A stretch of DNA of 64,000 nucleotides from Alteromonas sp. MMG017 (GTDB lineage: Bacteria; Pseudomonadota; Gammaproteobacteria; Enterobacterales; Alteromonadaceae). The DNA is taken from positions 1 to 64,000 of the forward strand of contig NZ_JAGJDY010000007.1 of the NCBI RefSeq assembly GCF_018100795.1, in the 5' to 3' direction. The notes below the pieces were generated by a model. That model saw only the letters and a program-made list of their open reading frames with translations, was not told the origin of the DNA and did not search any database. Made by a program: the position numbers and the translations under genes. How positions within the stretch are numbered: position 1 is the stretch's first letter; each line of letters begins with the position of its first letter. Shown piece after piece: positions 41,871 to 51,639 of the stretch.

Positions 41871-43361
41871 CTAGTGACCACCCATCAGCTTTTCAACTTC
41901 CGCGGGGTCGTTATGTACCCCAAACTTATCGACGACAGTTTCTGTAGCTTCATTCATACCTATCACCGACACTTTTGCACCTTCACGGCGGAATTTAACG
42001 ACAACTCTGTCCAGTGCATTCACGGCAGTAATATCCCAAAAATGTGCGTGATTAAGATCTATCTCAACGTTATTTACAGCTTCTTTAAAATCAAACGAGG
42101 CAATGAATTTCTCTGAAGAAGCAAAGAATACCTGCCCTACTACTTTATATGTACGTATTTTAGCAGACTGTGAATAGTGAGACTTGACTGTCATAAATCG
42201 GCCGATTTTGTTTGCGAAGAACAAGGTGGCAAGCAGAACACCGATTAGCACACCAATGGCTAAGTTATGCGTCGCTACAACAACGAGAACAGTGCTAATC
42301 ATCACAATATTGGACGAAAGCGGGTGTTTTCCTAAATCTCTTACTGACGCCCAAGAGAATGTACCTATCGCCACCATTATCATTACAGCAACTAACGCAG
42401 CCATCGGAATCTGACGAAGCCACTCATCCAGTACAAGCACCATAAACAGCAAAAATGTACCTGCAACGAAACTCGAAAGTCTCCCTCGTCCTCCAGATTT
42501 CACATTGATTATAGACTGACCAATCATGGCACATCCTGCCATGCCTCCGAGTAGGCCAGCACCAATATTAGCAATCCCCTGCCCTTTGCATTCTTTGTTT
42601 CTGTCACTGGAAGTATCGGTCAAATCATCAACGATGGTAGCTGTCATCATTGACTCCAGTAAACCTACCACAGCAAGACCAGCGGCATAAGGAAACACTA
42701 TCGATAGTGTTGTAAAGTTTACCGGGACATCCGGCCACAAAAATATCGGTAATGTGTCGGGCAACTCTCCCATATCACCTACTGTACGTATGTCTAACCC
42801 TGTAACAATAGCAACAATAGTCAGTGTAACAATACACACGAGTGGCGAGGGAATTGCTTTTCCTACAACAGGTAGATAAGGAAACAGATATATAATACCA
42901 AGACCAGCGGCGGTCATAACGTACACATGATAAGTCACGTTGGTCAGTTCTGGTAATTGCGCCATAAAAATCAAAATGGCTAAGGCATTAACAAAACCAG
43001 TAACGACTGACCGTGAAACAAACCGCATCAACTTACCCAAGCGCAAAAAGCCAGCCACAATCTGTAACACGCCGGTAAGCAATGAAGCGGCTAACAGATA
43101 TTCGAGACCGTGCTCTTTCACTAGTGTCACCATTAATAGTGCCATAGCGCCAGTGGCAGCCGAAATCATACCGGGTCTTCCGCCAACAAAAGAAATGATG
43201 ACCGCGATGCAAAACGATGCGTACAAACCTACCTTGGGGTCAACGCCAGCAATAATAGAAAAGGCAATGGCTTCGGGAATGAGGGCTAAGGCCACAACAA
43301 TACCCGCAAGCACATCACCACGAATATTAGAGAGCCAATCTCTCTTTACGTGTTCAAACAT
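41871..43361 (-). CDS. SulP/SLC26 anion transporter with STAS domain
   Basis: 496 residues. About ten to twelve transmembrane helices with the family start [29 protein letters not shown]-type block, [28 protein letters not shown], and [17 protein letters not shown]-like loop. A C-terminal STAS domain (about 395-485) has [20 protein letters not shown]. It transports sulfate, bicarbonate or another small anion; the sequence does not decide. Cotranscribed with the tandem Usp gene. Confidence 0.9.
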   Translation of the reverse strand: MFEHVKRDWLSNIRGDVLAGIVVALALIPEAIAFSIIAGVDPKVGLYASFCIAVIISFVGGRPGMISAATGAMALLMVTLVKEHGLEYLLAASLLTGVLQIVAGFLRLGKLMRFVSRSVVTGFVNALAILIFMAQLPELTNVTYHVYVMTAAGLGIIYLFPYLPVVGKAIPSPLVCIVTLTIVAIVTGLDIRTVGDMGELPDTLPIFLWPDVPVNFTTLSIVFPYAAGLAVVGLLESMMTATIVDDLTDTSSDRNKECKGQGIANIGAGLLGGMAGCAMIGQSIINVKSGGRGRLSSFVAGTFLLFMVLVLDEWLRQIPMAALVAVMIMVAIGTFSWASVRDLGKHPLSSNIVMISTVLVVVATHNLAIGVLIGVLLATLFFANKIGRFMTVKSHYSQSAKIRTYKVVGQVFFASSEKFIASFDFKEAVNNVEIDLNHAHFWDITAVNALDRVVVKFRREGAKVSVIGMNEATETVVDKFGVHNDPAEVEKLMGGH

Positions 43362-43726
43362 GCAAAGTTACCTAAACTGTTTTCCTCTAATAGAGGAGAA
43401 GAAAATTATGTACTAATATGTCTCGCAAGGAATGCGATAAATTGCTCATCAAACTGAGCAGAAGATCTTCAGAAGGGGAAACCTAGGGCGGCGTAAGTGT
43501 CAAGTTTGACTCCATGTGATTTCAGATTAAGGGTTCATACATGACATAAATGTCAGGATCCACACCATCTTCAAGAAGAGGCCACAGCTACTTAGTTTCC
43601 GGTTTTGCTTGGTCAATTGTCACACTGTATTTTACGGGCGACAACGTTGCAGGGTAATTATACCGATAGTATCTCTTGGTATTAGCAGCACTAAAGCTAA
43701 CCCTATCGAGAAAGTACCAATTTGGG
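43362..43726. other. Intergenic region, no gene seen
   Basis: 365 bases between the SulP gene start and the cmoM stop, both on the minus strand. It should hold the SulP promoter. No open frame with a ribosome binding site was found on either strand, and no strong repeat or hairpin stands out. Confidence 0.45.
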
Positions 43727-44488
43727 CTACTTTTCCAACACAAGATGAAAGTACTTGCCTAACCACATAAACGGCTCGGTTTGGTTGTAAGTTCGCTCTA
43801 AGGTTAACAACCCTTCGAACTGGGTAGTTTGATGTTCTGGGTTCTTCAAGTAGTCATGAAAACACCGTATGCCAGTTTTCGCTTTTACAGTAAAACCAAT
43901 AGACTCACAAAAGTCACTAGCTTGTTTAGCCGGTAAAGGATTTTTGGGGTTCAGCCGAACTTGATTTCTCACTTTCATCCCCTGCGCAATATAATCAAAA
44001 TTACCATAGATAGCGTTGGTCATTAGATTTGCATCACGGTTAAAAAAGCTAAGGCTTAATATTGCCCCTTTACGCATATTGTCATACAGAAATTGAATAG
44101 CTTGGTAAGGATCATTCAACCATTCCAAAACAGCATGGCAAACCACAAGGTCGTAGTGTTCCATGTTTTGAATATCTAACAAATATTGATGTTGAATATC
44201 CACGTTAGAGAATGTTTTTAAGTTCTCTTTGGCATGTTCCAGAACGTCTTCCGAACCATCGGTTAACAGTACCCTATGCCCTAGCGATGCCAAGTGAGCG
44301 GCCATCACACCTGTGCCGCCTCCCACTTCTATCACCTTTTTAGGCTGTGTGTTTTCTGATACTTCAACAAAAGGCGCTAACGCCTCACAAAGCATAATTT
44401 GCCTAAGTTTACCTTTTGTCGTGCCATAAATATTATCGGCAAACTTTGCGGCTATACCGTCAAAAATATGATCTGATTTTTCTGTCAT
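43727..44488 (-). CDS. cmoM: tRNA 5-carboxymethoxyuridine methyltransferase
   Basis: 253 residues. The family start DHIFDGIAAKFADNIYGTTKGKLRQ is followed by the SAM-binding motif VIEVGGGTGVMAAHLA (near residue 48), and DLVVCHAVLEWLNDP. It matches CmoM (formerly SmtA), which methylates cmo5U34 in tRNA. Its start overlaps the stop of the NIF3-family gene by four bases (ATGA), so the pair is translated together. Confidence 0.9.
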   Translation of the reverse strand: MTEKSDHIFDGIAAKFADNIYGTTKGKLRQIMLCEALAPFVEVSENTQPKKVIEVGGGTGVMAAHLASLGHRVLLTDGSEDVLEHAKENLKTFSNVDIQHQYLLDIQNMEHYDLVVCHAVLEWLNDPYQAIQFLYDNMRKGAILSLSFFNRDANLMTNAIYGNFDYIAQGMKVRNQVRLNPKNPLPAKQASDFCESIGFTVKAKTGIRCFHDYLKNPEHQTTQFEGLLTLERTYNQTEPFMWLGKYFHLVLEK

Positions 44489-45246
44489 GCTGGGTTTGGA
44501 ATATCGATAAACGTCACGTCTAGGTTAAACTCAGACTGAATTTGCTCACCCAACGCCTTCACGCCGTAGCGTTCAGTGGCATGATGACCCGCCGCAAAAA
44601 AGCTAATACCCATTTCTCGCGCCGTATGAATAGTTTGTTCAGAGACTTCGCCAGTAATAAACGCATCTACGCCAGCTGCTACCGCTTGCTCAATAAACCC
44701 TTGACCGCCACCAGTGCACCAAGCTAGCGTTTTAATGGTTTTAGTTTCATCACCTTCCGCTAATACCGTTCGCCCTAACATATCAGCTAAACGTTGCTGT
44801 AGCTCATTCTGAGACATTGGCTTTTCGAATTCCCCTTGCATCACTACACCCGTAGGTTTTACGCCACTAAGGGCTTGCACATTGTCAATTTCAAGTAGTG
44901 CAGCAAGCTGTCGGTTATTCCCAAACTCAGGGTGAACATCTAAAGGTAGATGGTACGCAAATAGATTTATATCGTGTTCAAGCAATGCCTTGATGCGCTT
45001 TTTCTTCATGCCACTAATTGCTTGAGATTCGCCTTTCCAAAAATAGCCATGATGCACCACTATGGCATCAGCATTTTCTGCAATGGCAGCATCAATTAAC
45101 GCTTGTGAGGCCGTTACCCCTGTAACCACACGTTGAATTTCTGCTTTCCCTTCAACTTGCAGACCATTAGGGCAATAATCGCTAATCTCATGGGCTCTAA
45201 GTGTGCCATCTAGATAGCGTTTAAGTTCAAGGTTATTTACTGACAC
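44485..45246 (-). CDS. NIF3/YbgI-family protein
   Basis: About 253 residues from GTG 45246, with GGAG upstream; another GTG six bases earlier is in frame. The dinuclear-metal residues are visible in AIVVHHGYFWKG, AYHLPLDVHPEFGNN and GHHATERYGVK. Members have been annotated as GTP cyclohydrolase I type 2, but the physiological reaction of YbgI is not settled. It overlaps cmoM by four bases. AATT-rich sequence upstream probably holds the promoter of the pair. Confidence 0.88.
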   Translation of the reverse strand: MSVNNLELKRYLDGTLRAHEISDYCPNGLQVEGKAEIQRVVTGVTASQALIDAAIAENADAIVVHHGYFWKGESQAISGMKKKRIKALLEHDINLFAYHLPLDVHPEFGNNRQLAALLEIDNVQALSGVKPTGVVMQGEFEKPMSQNELQQRLADMLGRTVLAEGDETKTIKTLAWCTGGGQGFIEQAVAAGVDAFITGEVSEQTIHTAREMGISFFAAGHHATERYGVKALGEQIQSEFNLDVTFIDIPNPA

Positions 45247-45365
45247 AAACACTCCGGTTTACTGTTATACAATGAGTCCAACAATCTCGCTGAACCTATA
45301 GAATTGTTGAGCATTATACTGATTTTAAACCACTACTGCCGTCATTTCTTTTGACACATGCCATG

Positions 45366-45690
45366 CTACCATTCCCCGTTCTTATTCAAAATATCCGTAA
45401 TGGACTTTGCAATTTCCCAGCGCGGTGTACCACTTGAATTACTCAGTATAATGATTGCGTTTTTATTGTCTGGGTACGTAAGCACGAGCGATTTGTACCC
45501 ACGAACGCTACCTGGATGCCTGGCGACTTTGCCATATTCATTCTCATAAACCTGCCAACCAAGCCCCATGTATATTTCGCCCCACGTTGTTTTAACTCGT
45601 GGCACTAACATCGCTTCGAAGGATTGCGTTTCTAAAATGAAGCACCCAAAGAAGAATTTAACGTTAGCAGATGGTTAGCATACGCAGAGC
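45366..45690 (-). pseudogene. C-terminal relic of a serine beta-lactamase-like protein
   Basis: An 81-codon frame (45366-45611) encodes only the C-terminal end of the beta-lactamase class C/esterase family: MGLGWQVYENEYGKVARHPG, then GYKSLVLTYPDNKNAIIILSNSSG. The H-x-G block is kept, but the S-x-x-K nucleophile and Y-x-N regions are absent. The reading frame continues a few dozen codons upstream (SANVKFFFG, LETQSFEAML) before a stop, so the front of the gene has been deleted. No functional product is expected. Confidence 0.7.
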
Positions 45691-45770
45691 CAGAATGACT
45701 AACAGCCCCCTCGTGTGCGTTCTAAAGTGCAAATAGAATTGGGGGGCACAAAAAAATAAGAAAATAGCTA

Positions 45771-46151
45771 TTAAAAGTCAAATACGTTTGCTGATAGATA
45801 ACCTACGCCGATACCAAAGCACAGCATAGAAATTGTTCTAATGAACTTCAAAACCTTTGAAGCATCGTATATATGCTTACCTTTGAGCAGTGAATCAATT
45901 ATATGATCTTGCCCCATTATTGACATGATAATAGAAGCCACAAAAAAACCGAGGGAGATATAAAGGTCTTTACTTGCTTCTACAGCTTTCAATTGAACGA
46001 GAACAACGATTGCACCTATAGCCGCAGATGATAACCACGCATATTGTTTTAACAGGTCAAAATGGAGCTCCGTTGTAAGCGTCTCATTTCTAATTTTATT
46101 CTGACTGGCCGAATCCAGTTCGGCGGTCTTTTTTACTTCCAGTGGTTCCAT
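45771..46151 (-). CDS. Small membrane protein, unknown function
   Basis: About 126 residues from ATG 46151, with GGAAT upstream; an ATG 42 bases earlier is in frame but weaker. A hydrophilic N-terminus with KKTAELDSASQNKIRNETLTTELHFDLLKQY is followed by three hydrophobic segments (about residues 40-56, 64-82 and 104-124). The helix-rich front and small membrane domain resemble no family I can name. It lies between two gene relics, a region of genome decay or exchange. Confidence 0.62.
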   Translation of the reverse strand: MEPLEVKKTAELDSASQNKIRNETLTTELHFDLLKQYAWLSSAAIGAIVVLVQLKAVEASKDLYISLGFFVASIIMSIMGQDHIIDSLLKGKHIYDASKVLKFIRTISMLCFGIGVGYLSANVFDF

Positions 46152-46269
46152 TATTAATAATTCCAATTTTAATTTAATGCTAGCCACATTCATCGGGTTA
46201 ACAGTAGTTTGCTGTAAATATATGAGAAATAAAAATTAACAAGCTGTTCTGATGGGCTTCTTGTTAACC

Positions 46270-46406
46270 CTAACCCTCAAAGAAAGCATGAATTTCTTTA
46301 GCCAAAATTACAGGCGCTTCTTCAGCGGGCTTCCCTCACCTTCAATACCGTACTTTACCTGACGGTCCTTGAATGTGAATGTATATGGCAATTTCCAATT
46401 ACTCAA
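46270..46406 (-). pseudogene. Internally deleted alpha/beta hydrolase relic
   Basis: From TTG 46406 the frame reads a typical hydrolase start (WKLPYTFTFKDRQVKYGIEG, then EGSPL) but stops soon after. In the next frame the following bases read EEAPVILAKEIHAFFEG and a stop, the usual C-terminus of the same family. The two ends join at ccgctgaagaagcg, so nearly all of the gene, including Ser, Asp and His, is lost. Only a fossil of about 137 bases remains. Confidence 0.65.
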
Positions 46407-46445
46407 AATACTACCCTCACATATTAGATAATGGGGATTAAGGTG

Positions 46446-46853
46446 CTATGACCGCGAAGGTTCAAACTTATCATACCTTGGCAATTCAGCATCTAGGTTA
46501 TCCCAGTTTGCCTTTGAAGTAACAAAGTTGTGAGAGATTGGCCTTTCAGAAATATCTGAATCTAAAATACCAAGCCGAATTCTAATCTTTTTAGGATTGG
46601 CTGCGTTTGAACTATAAATTGGTGAAGCACATACTGAACAGAAGTGTCTATTTTTACCGGGTTTGAATTCGTAAGTGGCAAGTTTCTTCTTATGATCGAT
46701 CACGCGGAATTCGTTTATGTTTATAAAACCATTGGTGGCGCAGGCCGTACCGCTATTCTTTCTACAAAGTGAACAATGACAATGAATAATGTCATCTATC
46801 GAGCCAGAAATTTCAACGTTTATCACGCCGCACAGGCAGGAGCCGTAGTACAT
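46446..46853 (-). CDS. GFA/CENP-V family zinc protein
   Basis: 135 residues with the full cysteine pattern of the glutathione-dependent formaldehyde-activating (GFA) fold: GSCLCGVINVEIS, IIHCHCSLCRKNSG, and HFCSVCASPIYSS. It binds structural and catalytic zinc. Real GFA chemistry in this broad family is doubtful, and most members have no proven activity; C-S lyase-like roles are possible. It starts with ATG 46853 after AAGGAAG. Upstream lies the TetR gene on the same strand, 73 bases away. Confidence 0.85.
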   Translation of the reverse strand: MYYGSCLCGVINVEISGSIDDIIHCHCSLCRKNSGTACATNGFININEFRVIDHKKKLATYEFKPGKNRHFCSVCASPIYSSNAANPKKIRIRLGILDSDISERPISHNFVTSKANWDNLDAELPRYDKFEPSRS

Positions 46854-46925
46854 TTCACTTCCTTGTAGTAATAAGGGCAGATTACATTCTTACTTTAAAT
46901 TTTTGTACCGCCACTTTAAGGTCGT

Positions 46926-47585
46926 TTAGCTAACACTACTAACCTTGCTTTGCGGTGTAGGAAGGTTGCCAGCAACGCCTTGTGCTACAAATGGCACAAG
47001 ATGACTGATCACCTCTTCAATATTCACATGTTTATGAAAATCTGACTCAGCAATTTCTGTTAACGCTCGGCTTGAGGCCATTGAGAAAACAAAACTTCCC
47101 ATTGCAAAGTGCAAACGCCAGAATAGCTCTTCTTGAGGTAGGTCGGGCAAGCATTGTTGAATAGCGTCAACCAAGGCTCTAATCGTCTCGCCATAGTCGT
47201 TCATAATAAAGCGACGTAAATGCCCTTGGGTTTCATTATATCCGCGGCCCAAAAGCTGAACAAAAATGGCTGTACCAGATGGCCTGAGCAAATTGAGTTT
47301 CAACATGGGAGGAATAAGTGCATACAACAAAGTAGCGACACCTTGGCTACCAGAAGATACCTTATTGTTAGCTAGGCAGGTATTTACTTCAGGCATTAAG
47401 ATATCGAAATACCGTTTCAGTACCGCTTGAATAAGATTTTTCTTACTACCAAAGTGATAATTGACTGACGCTAGATTAACCTCGGCTCGAGTAGTAATCT
47501 CGCGCATCGATGTCTGCGTGAACCCTTGCTCTGAAAAGAGCAGTTCTGCGGCATCCAAAATATCAGCTTTAGTTTGCTTCGCCAT
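46926..47585 (-). CDS. TetR-family transcriptional regulator
   Basis: 219 residues. The N-terminal helix-turn-helix is clear (DAAELLFSEQGFTQTSMREI then EVNLASVNYHFGSKKNLIQAV), and the C-terminal half fits the PsrA/CgmR type of ligand domain, with YGETIRALVDAIQQCLPDLP. A fatty-acid or related ligand is possible but unproven. A palindrome GGTTACGCATAACC sits 76 bases before the start and may be its operator. sohB lies upstream on the same strand. Confidence 0.86.
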   Translation of the reverse strand: MAKQTKADILDAAELLFSEQGFTQTSMREITTRAEVNLASVNYHFGSKKNLIQAVLKRYFDILMPEVNTCLANNKVSSGSQGVATLLYALIPPMLKLNLLRPSGTAIFVQLLGRGYNETQGHLRRFIMNDYGETIRALVDAIQQCLPDLPQEELFWRLHFAMGSFVFSMASSRALTEIAESDFHKHVNIEEVISHLVPFVAQGVAGNLPTPQSKVSSVS

Positions 47586-47660
47586 TTTTTATTTTTCTTT
47601 AACCTAAGTACAATCACCCCCGTCCCAGTACGCAGGAAACGGCTTAGAACGGGGTGAAAA

Positions 47661-47674
47661 GGTTACGCATAACC
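47661..47674. promoter_or_regulatory. Candidate operator upstream of the TetR gene
   Basis: GGTTACGCATAACC has two perfect 5-base arms (GGTTA/TAACC) around CGCA. It lies 76 bases upstream of the TetR-family gene, a usual place for autoregulation. The same 14 bases GTTACGCATAACCA also occur at 18056-18069 between two convergent genes, so it may instead be a scattered repeat. Confidence 0.4.
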
Positions 47675-47713
47675 AACCAGGGTTCTGCAACCTATTAATT
47701 TATATTAATTATT

Positions 47714-48742
47714 TTAGAACCAGTGTCTTGCTTTATTCCAAGACTGCATAACTACCCGTTCGGCCACAGCAGCAACAGACAGCCCTAGTTTTTCTGCCAC
47801 ATTTTTCTTCAACGAGTACTTCACTTTAAAGATTTCACGCTCTGGAAAGTGAGATAAAATGTAATCATCAGAGGTTGAAAGCTCATCCACCAAGCCTAAC
47901 TCTTTCGCTTTAACACCAGGCCAATATTCGCCTGTTGCTACTTTCTCTATGTTCATTTCTGGGCGTTGGCTATGAACAAAGTCTTTAAATAAAGTGTGGA
48001 TTTCTTCAATCTCTTCTTTAAATTTTGCGCGACCTTCATCGTTGTTTTCACCGAACACGGTAAGCGTTCGCTTGTATTCACCCGCCGTATGCTGCTCAAA
48101 TTCCACATCATTTTTCTTCAATAATTTATTGAAGTTAGGTAATTGTGCTAGCACACCAATTGAACCGATATACGCAAATTGAGACGCTAACAATTTATCT
48201 GCCACACACGCCATCATGTAACCGCCACTGGCCGCGACTTTGTCTACTGCGATGGTCAATGTGAGACCTTTCTCTTTAATGCGCTGTAACTGCGAAGCTG
48301 CTAATCCGTAACCATGTACCACGCCACCGCCACTTTCTAAACGCACAAGTACTTCATCTTTCTTACTGGCTACACACAAAATAGCGGTAATCTCTTCACG
48401 TAAATGCTCAACCTCATTGGCATCCATAGAGCCTTTAAAATCAATCACAAATAAGCGAGATTTTTCTTCTTCATCGCTCGCTTTCTTATTTTTACTTTTG
48501 GCCTTATCTTCTTTCTTCTGCTTTTTAGCCAATTGCTTCAGTGCTGCTTTATCGAGCAGTACTTGCTTAGCGTAATGGGTAATGTCCTTTAGTTGCTCTG
48601 ATAGCGATATTATTTCTAACTGACCTTTACCCTGTTTCTGCTTACTGGCAACGCCAACGATGGTTGATACCACAATAATAAACGCGATAACCAAGGTAAC
48701 GGCCTTAGCCACAAATAAACCGTATTCGTACAAAAACTCCAA
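47714..48742 (-). CDS. sohB: S49-family inner-membrane peptidase SohB
   Basis: 342 residues, the family length. An N-terminal transmembrane segment (about 8-30) and a charged linker (KKQKKEDKAKSKNKK) precede the protease domain. The catalytic Ser lies in AVDKVAASGGYMMACVADK (near residue 180); the Lys partner is expected about 50 residues later in GEYKRTLTVFG. It is a periplasmic-facing signal-peptide-peptidase relative. It starts after TAGGAGATAG. Confidence 0.93.
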   Translation of the reverse strand: MEFLYEYGLFVAKAVTLVIAFIIVVSTIVGVASKQKQGKGQLEIISLSEQLKDITHYAKQVLLDKAALKQLAKKQKKEDKAKSKNKKASDEEEKSRLFVIDFKGSMDANEVEHLREEITAILCVASKKDEVLVRLESGGGVVHGYGLAASQLQRIKEKGLTLTIAVDKVAASGGYMMACVADKLLASQFAYIGSIGVLAQLPNFNKLLKKNDVEFEQHTAGEYKRTLTVFGENNDEGRAKFKEEIEEIHTLFKDFVHSQRPEMNIEKVATGEYWPGVKAKELGLVDELSTSDDYILSHFPEREIFKVKYSLKKNVAEKLGLSVAAVAERVVMQSWNKARHWF

Positions 48743-48761
48743 ATCTATCTCCTAGTACAAA

Positions 48762-48786
48762 ATAAAAGGGTCTGTTGTCAGACCCT
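48762..48786 (-). terminator. Intrinsic terminator after the penicillin acylase gene
   Basis: AGGGTCTG (48767-48774) pairs with CAGACCCT (48779-48786) around a TTGT loop. Read on the minus strand it is followed by TTTTATTTTG. It lies between the acylase gene at 48859 and sohB at 48742. Confidence 0.85.
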
Positions 48787-48858
48787 CCTTAACGACCTTA
48801 TTGTCTAAATAGAACTTACATTAAGGCAACATTATATAATGGCGCCTATAATAGCAGT

Positions 48859-51444
48859 CTAATTTTCCTCTGACGATAGGGTTAATGTACTGATTGTATT
48901 TGCAGATATTTCTTCGTCGGTAAAATACAACTCACGTAACGTAGGTTGAGACGAATAAAGTCCGGTTTGATCAAGGGAATGTTCACTGCCATAAGCCCTA
49001 GATTGAGAGTATGAAAGAAGCCCTCTTCCCTTTGGCCCTTCTTCTGTAAAGTTAATGACCATCATCCAACTGCTACCATAATTAATATGATAACCCTCTG
49101 CTTCTGCGCTCATAATAGTATTGCTATTAAGCGGCGCATAGGTATGCCTTGGTAACAAGGTGCCATTATTGTTAGGCACAATACTAAAGACATTAAAGCC
49201 ACCTTCAATGTTATGTGCACCCGCCCATGGAAGTTTCACCCCCGATGCGGTGCCATTCGGCAAGCTACGCTCTACAAATTGAACTTCACCTAATGTTGCA
49301 TCAAGTGCTACGCCCGCTTGGTTAACAACTTGAACCGCTGTAGCAAACTGATTAATTGTGGTTTCATTCTGCAATAAACCACTAGGTGTGGTAACTGGGT
49401 TGTCTACAGAAAACGGCGTTTCCCACTGGGGATCCCTGTCAAATTGAAACGCAAACTCTCTAAATACGTGTGCTCCAACACTGTCTTTATTCATGGTGCC
49501 ATCCCATGAGGCTAATGCTGCACAGCCACCAGAGATATCTACGTCTTCACCATTAACCGAAACTGGATCACTGCCTTGCGCGGTACAAGCTTGAAGTAAG
49601 CTAGGTAGCACCATATCGGCTAACATGCTTCGATTGTTAAGTAGCAAAGTTTCAACTTCGTCAGGCGTGAATGTGTTGTCACTGCCTGCTTCAGATTCAA
49701 TAAATTGCTGAGCTAAACGCGATCGCAGACTTTGTTGATTTTCCACATTCCCATAAAGAGGCGATACACCTGTGATGGGCGACGATAAGTTTGTTAACCA
49801 AAAACTGTCGTTAGAGTTTTGTACTGAATCTGTTCCCTCATACTTTGGTGCTTCCTCGTAAGGCACAGGTCCATCAAAATCAAACGCCGAGGCAAAACCG
49901 GGTAGAACCGTAAAACCAGCCGCTATTTTAGTCTGAACTAACACAGGATTAGTGGTTAATTCTGAAATGGCAGTTTCCGTTAAGTCAGGGACAGTAGAAT
50001 CATCAATGTAAAAAACCTGACCGTCAGCAGAAGCAGACATGGTGTTATTGAAAATAACGCCGTCATAGTCTTTAAAAGCTTGTTTGAACTCATCCATAGA
50101 GCCAGCCATATTCATCGCTAGCCAATGATCAACAACGTCCAAATTCGGCAAGTTTGCGTCTTTTATGGCAAACGCATTGGTGTCCGTCCACTCAAAATTA
50201 CCCGGCACTTCAATCATAGGCCCGTAATTAGTGTAATAGGCTGTTTTATTGAGCATGATGGTTTGACCTGGCGCCACTGCTACCTCAATTTGCATTGGCT
50301 TTTCGTAAATGGTGCGTTTACTACCATCGACTCTATGCGTAAGACCCGTGTTATCATCTTCATCTAACGTTAATTGGTAAACGACAAAATGCTCAGCAGT
50401 AGAAAATGTGTGTGTCCACGCAACATTTTCGTTAAAGCCTATATTCACCGCACCTGGTAAACCCGTCAAAGAGCCCCCAGTCACGTTTAGATAACCAGGT
50501 ATTTGCGTATGAAACTGCCAAAAACGTAAATTACCCGTGTGAGGGAAATGAGGATTCCCCAATACCATTCCCATACCATTCGTGGTTTTATCACTGCCTA
50601 ACCCCCAGCCATTTGAGCCCATGTCCTGCGGATTTTTTTCGGGTAGCGTTATGGTCGGGTTTATTTTAAATGGTGCAGCATTTTCATTTGCCAACAAAGT
50701 GGCGTTAGGTGATGTCGCTGTGACTTGCGAAGCGGTATTGATGCTCGCTGCCGGTGTAGGTAAGTAGCTTTCACCTTCAGGTGCAGCTAAAAACATTGGG
50801 CCTAAAAAGTTAGCTGCACCTGGTAATAAAGCTACACCCAGTGAGTAAGTTAACAAGTCAGTGCTGTCGATATCCGTTACCCAAGGCTGCCCAGCACACG
50901 ACTGGTCTTGATCAGCCACAGGTGTGTCGGCTAAATAGCGATTATAACCTGCTGTATAACCTTGAAACATGGCTCTTGAGTTAGCTGACATGCGGGATAA
51001 ATTTTCTTCAGCCAGCGCACGAATTCCCAATGTTAAAAAACCAAAATCATTTATAAGGTGCTCTGAATCACCACTGCCCGCTTGCTTGTCGGGACCAAAG
51101 TATTTCGAGCGCTCCGAATTATATTTAATAATTTGATCGGCCAAAATACATAAATTATCTTTAGCAAACGCATAACCCACCCCGTAGGCCATACTTTCCA
51201 GATTGTCCGCTTTAACATGAGGTACACCGTACGTCGTCCACGTTATGTCAGCCGTTAATACGCCATCTGTATCAAAAGCGGGTACCGGTGCGGGTGTAGG
51301 TTCAACGGGATTTGGCTCAGGCGTGGTAGGCGTTTGAACGTTATCAAAATTATTATCGTTCCCTCCACAACCTATAAGTGTGGCAGCAATAGAAGCTGCG
51401 AGAAGTGTACGATATGGCAAAATACGTTTCTTTGGTATGTTCAC
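48859..51444 (-). CDS. Penicillin-acylase-family lipoprotein (N-terminal nucleophile hydrolase)
   Basis: About 861 residues from GTG 51444, with AGGGA six bases upstream; a longer frame upstream lacks a binding site. The lipobox (LIGC, Cys near residue 24) marks a lipoprotein. The chain has the order alpha subunit, spacer and beta subunit, and the nucleophile Ser in MGSNGWGLGSDKT (near 275), where self-cleavage would make the beta N-terminus. The beta part has NPHFPHTGNLRFWQFHTQIPG. Such enzymes hydrolyse amides such as acyl-homoserine lactones or penicillins; the substrate is not decided. Confidence 0.88.
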   Translation of the reverse strand: MNIPKKRILPYRTLLAASIAATLIGCGGNDNNFDNVQTPTTPEPNPVEPTPAPVPAFDTDGVLTADITWTTYGVPHVKADNLESMAYGVGYAFAKDNLCILADQIIKYNSERSKYFGPDKQAGSGDSEHLINDFGFLTLGIRALAEENLSRMSANSRAMFQGYTAGYNRYLADTPVADQDQSCAGQPWVTDIDSTDLLTYSLGVALLPGAANFLGPMFLAAPEGESYLPTPAASINTASQVTATSPNATLLANENAAPFKINPTITLPEKNPQDMGSNGWGLGSDKTTNGMGMVLGNPHFPHTGNLRFWQFHTQIPGYLNVTGGSLTGLPGAVNIGFNENVAWTHTFSTAEHFVVYQLTLDEDDNTGLTHRVDGSKRTIYEKPMQIEVAVAPGQTIMLNKTAYYTNYGPMIEVPGNFEWTDTNAFAIKDANLPNLDVVDHWLAMNMAGSMDEFKQAFKDYDGVIFNNTMSASADGQVFYIDDSTVPDLTETAISELTTNPVLVQTKIAAGFTVLPGFASAFDFDGPVPYEEAPKYEGTDSVQNSNDSFWLTNLSSPITGVSPLYGNVENQQSLRSRLAQQFIESEAGSDNTFTPDEVETLLLNNRSMLADMVLPSLLQACTAQGSDPVSVNGEDVDISGGCAALASWDGTMNKDSVGAHVFREFAFQFDRDPQWETPFSVDNPVTTPSGLLQNETTINQFATAVQVVNQAGVALDATLGEVQFVERSLPNGTASGVKLPWAGAHNIEGGFNVFSIVPNNNGTLLPRHTYAPLNSNTIMSAEAEGYHINYGSSWMMVINFTEEGPKGRGLLSYSQSRAYGSEHSLDQTGLYSSQPTLRELYFTDEEISANTISTLTLSSEEN

Positions 51445-51587
51445 AAACTGTCCCTTATTGTTGTAATACTCGAAATCAAGATCCTGTATCCTTCTTTCTT
51501 CAACAGATCCGACCAATTAACACTACATTAACAACAAGAAACATTCAAACAACATTTTAATTTTTTAGCGTAAATAAACAAAAAAAA

Positions 51588-51607
51588 GACCGACATAAGT
51601 CGGCCTT
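51588..51607 (-). terminator. Intrinsic terminator after the VolA-like lipase gene
   Basis: GACCGAC and GTCGGCC form a stem around ataa, flanked on the left by a run of A that reads as T on the minus strand. It lies just beyond the stop of the lipase gene at 51640. Confidence 0.85.
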
Positions 51608-51639
51608 TTCATGTTTATGAATCAACTAGTTACATAACA

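Noticed and set aside
42940-43416. Plus-strand 158-codon frame over the SulP gene
   Set aside because: It is the mirror of a clear transporter coding sequence, low in complexity and without a start signal.
46264-46279. Telomere-like taaccctaaccct sequence
   Set aside because: Only two units long, at the end of a gene relic; too short to be more than chance.
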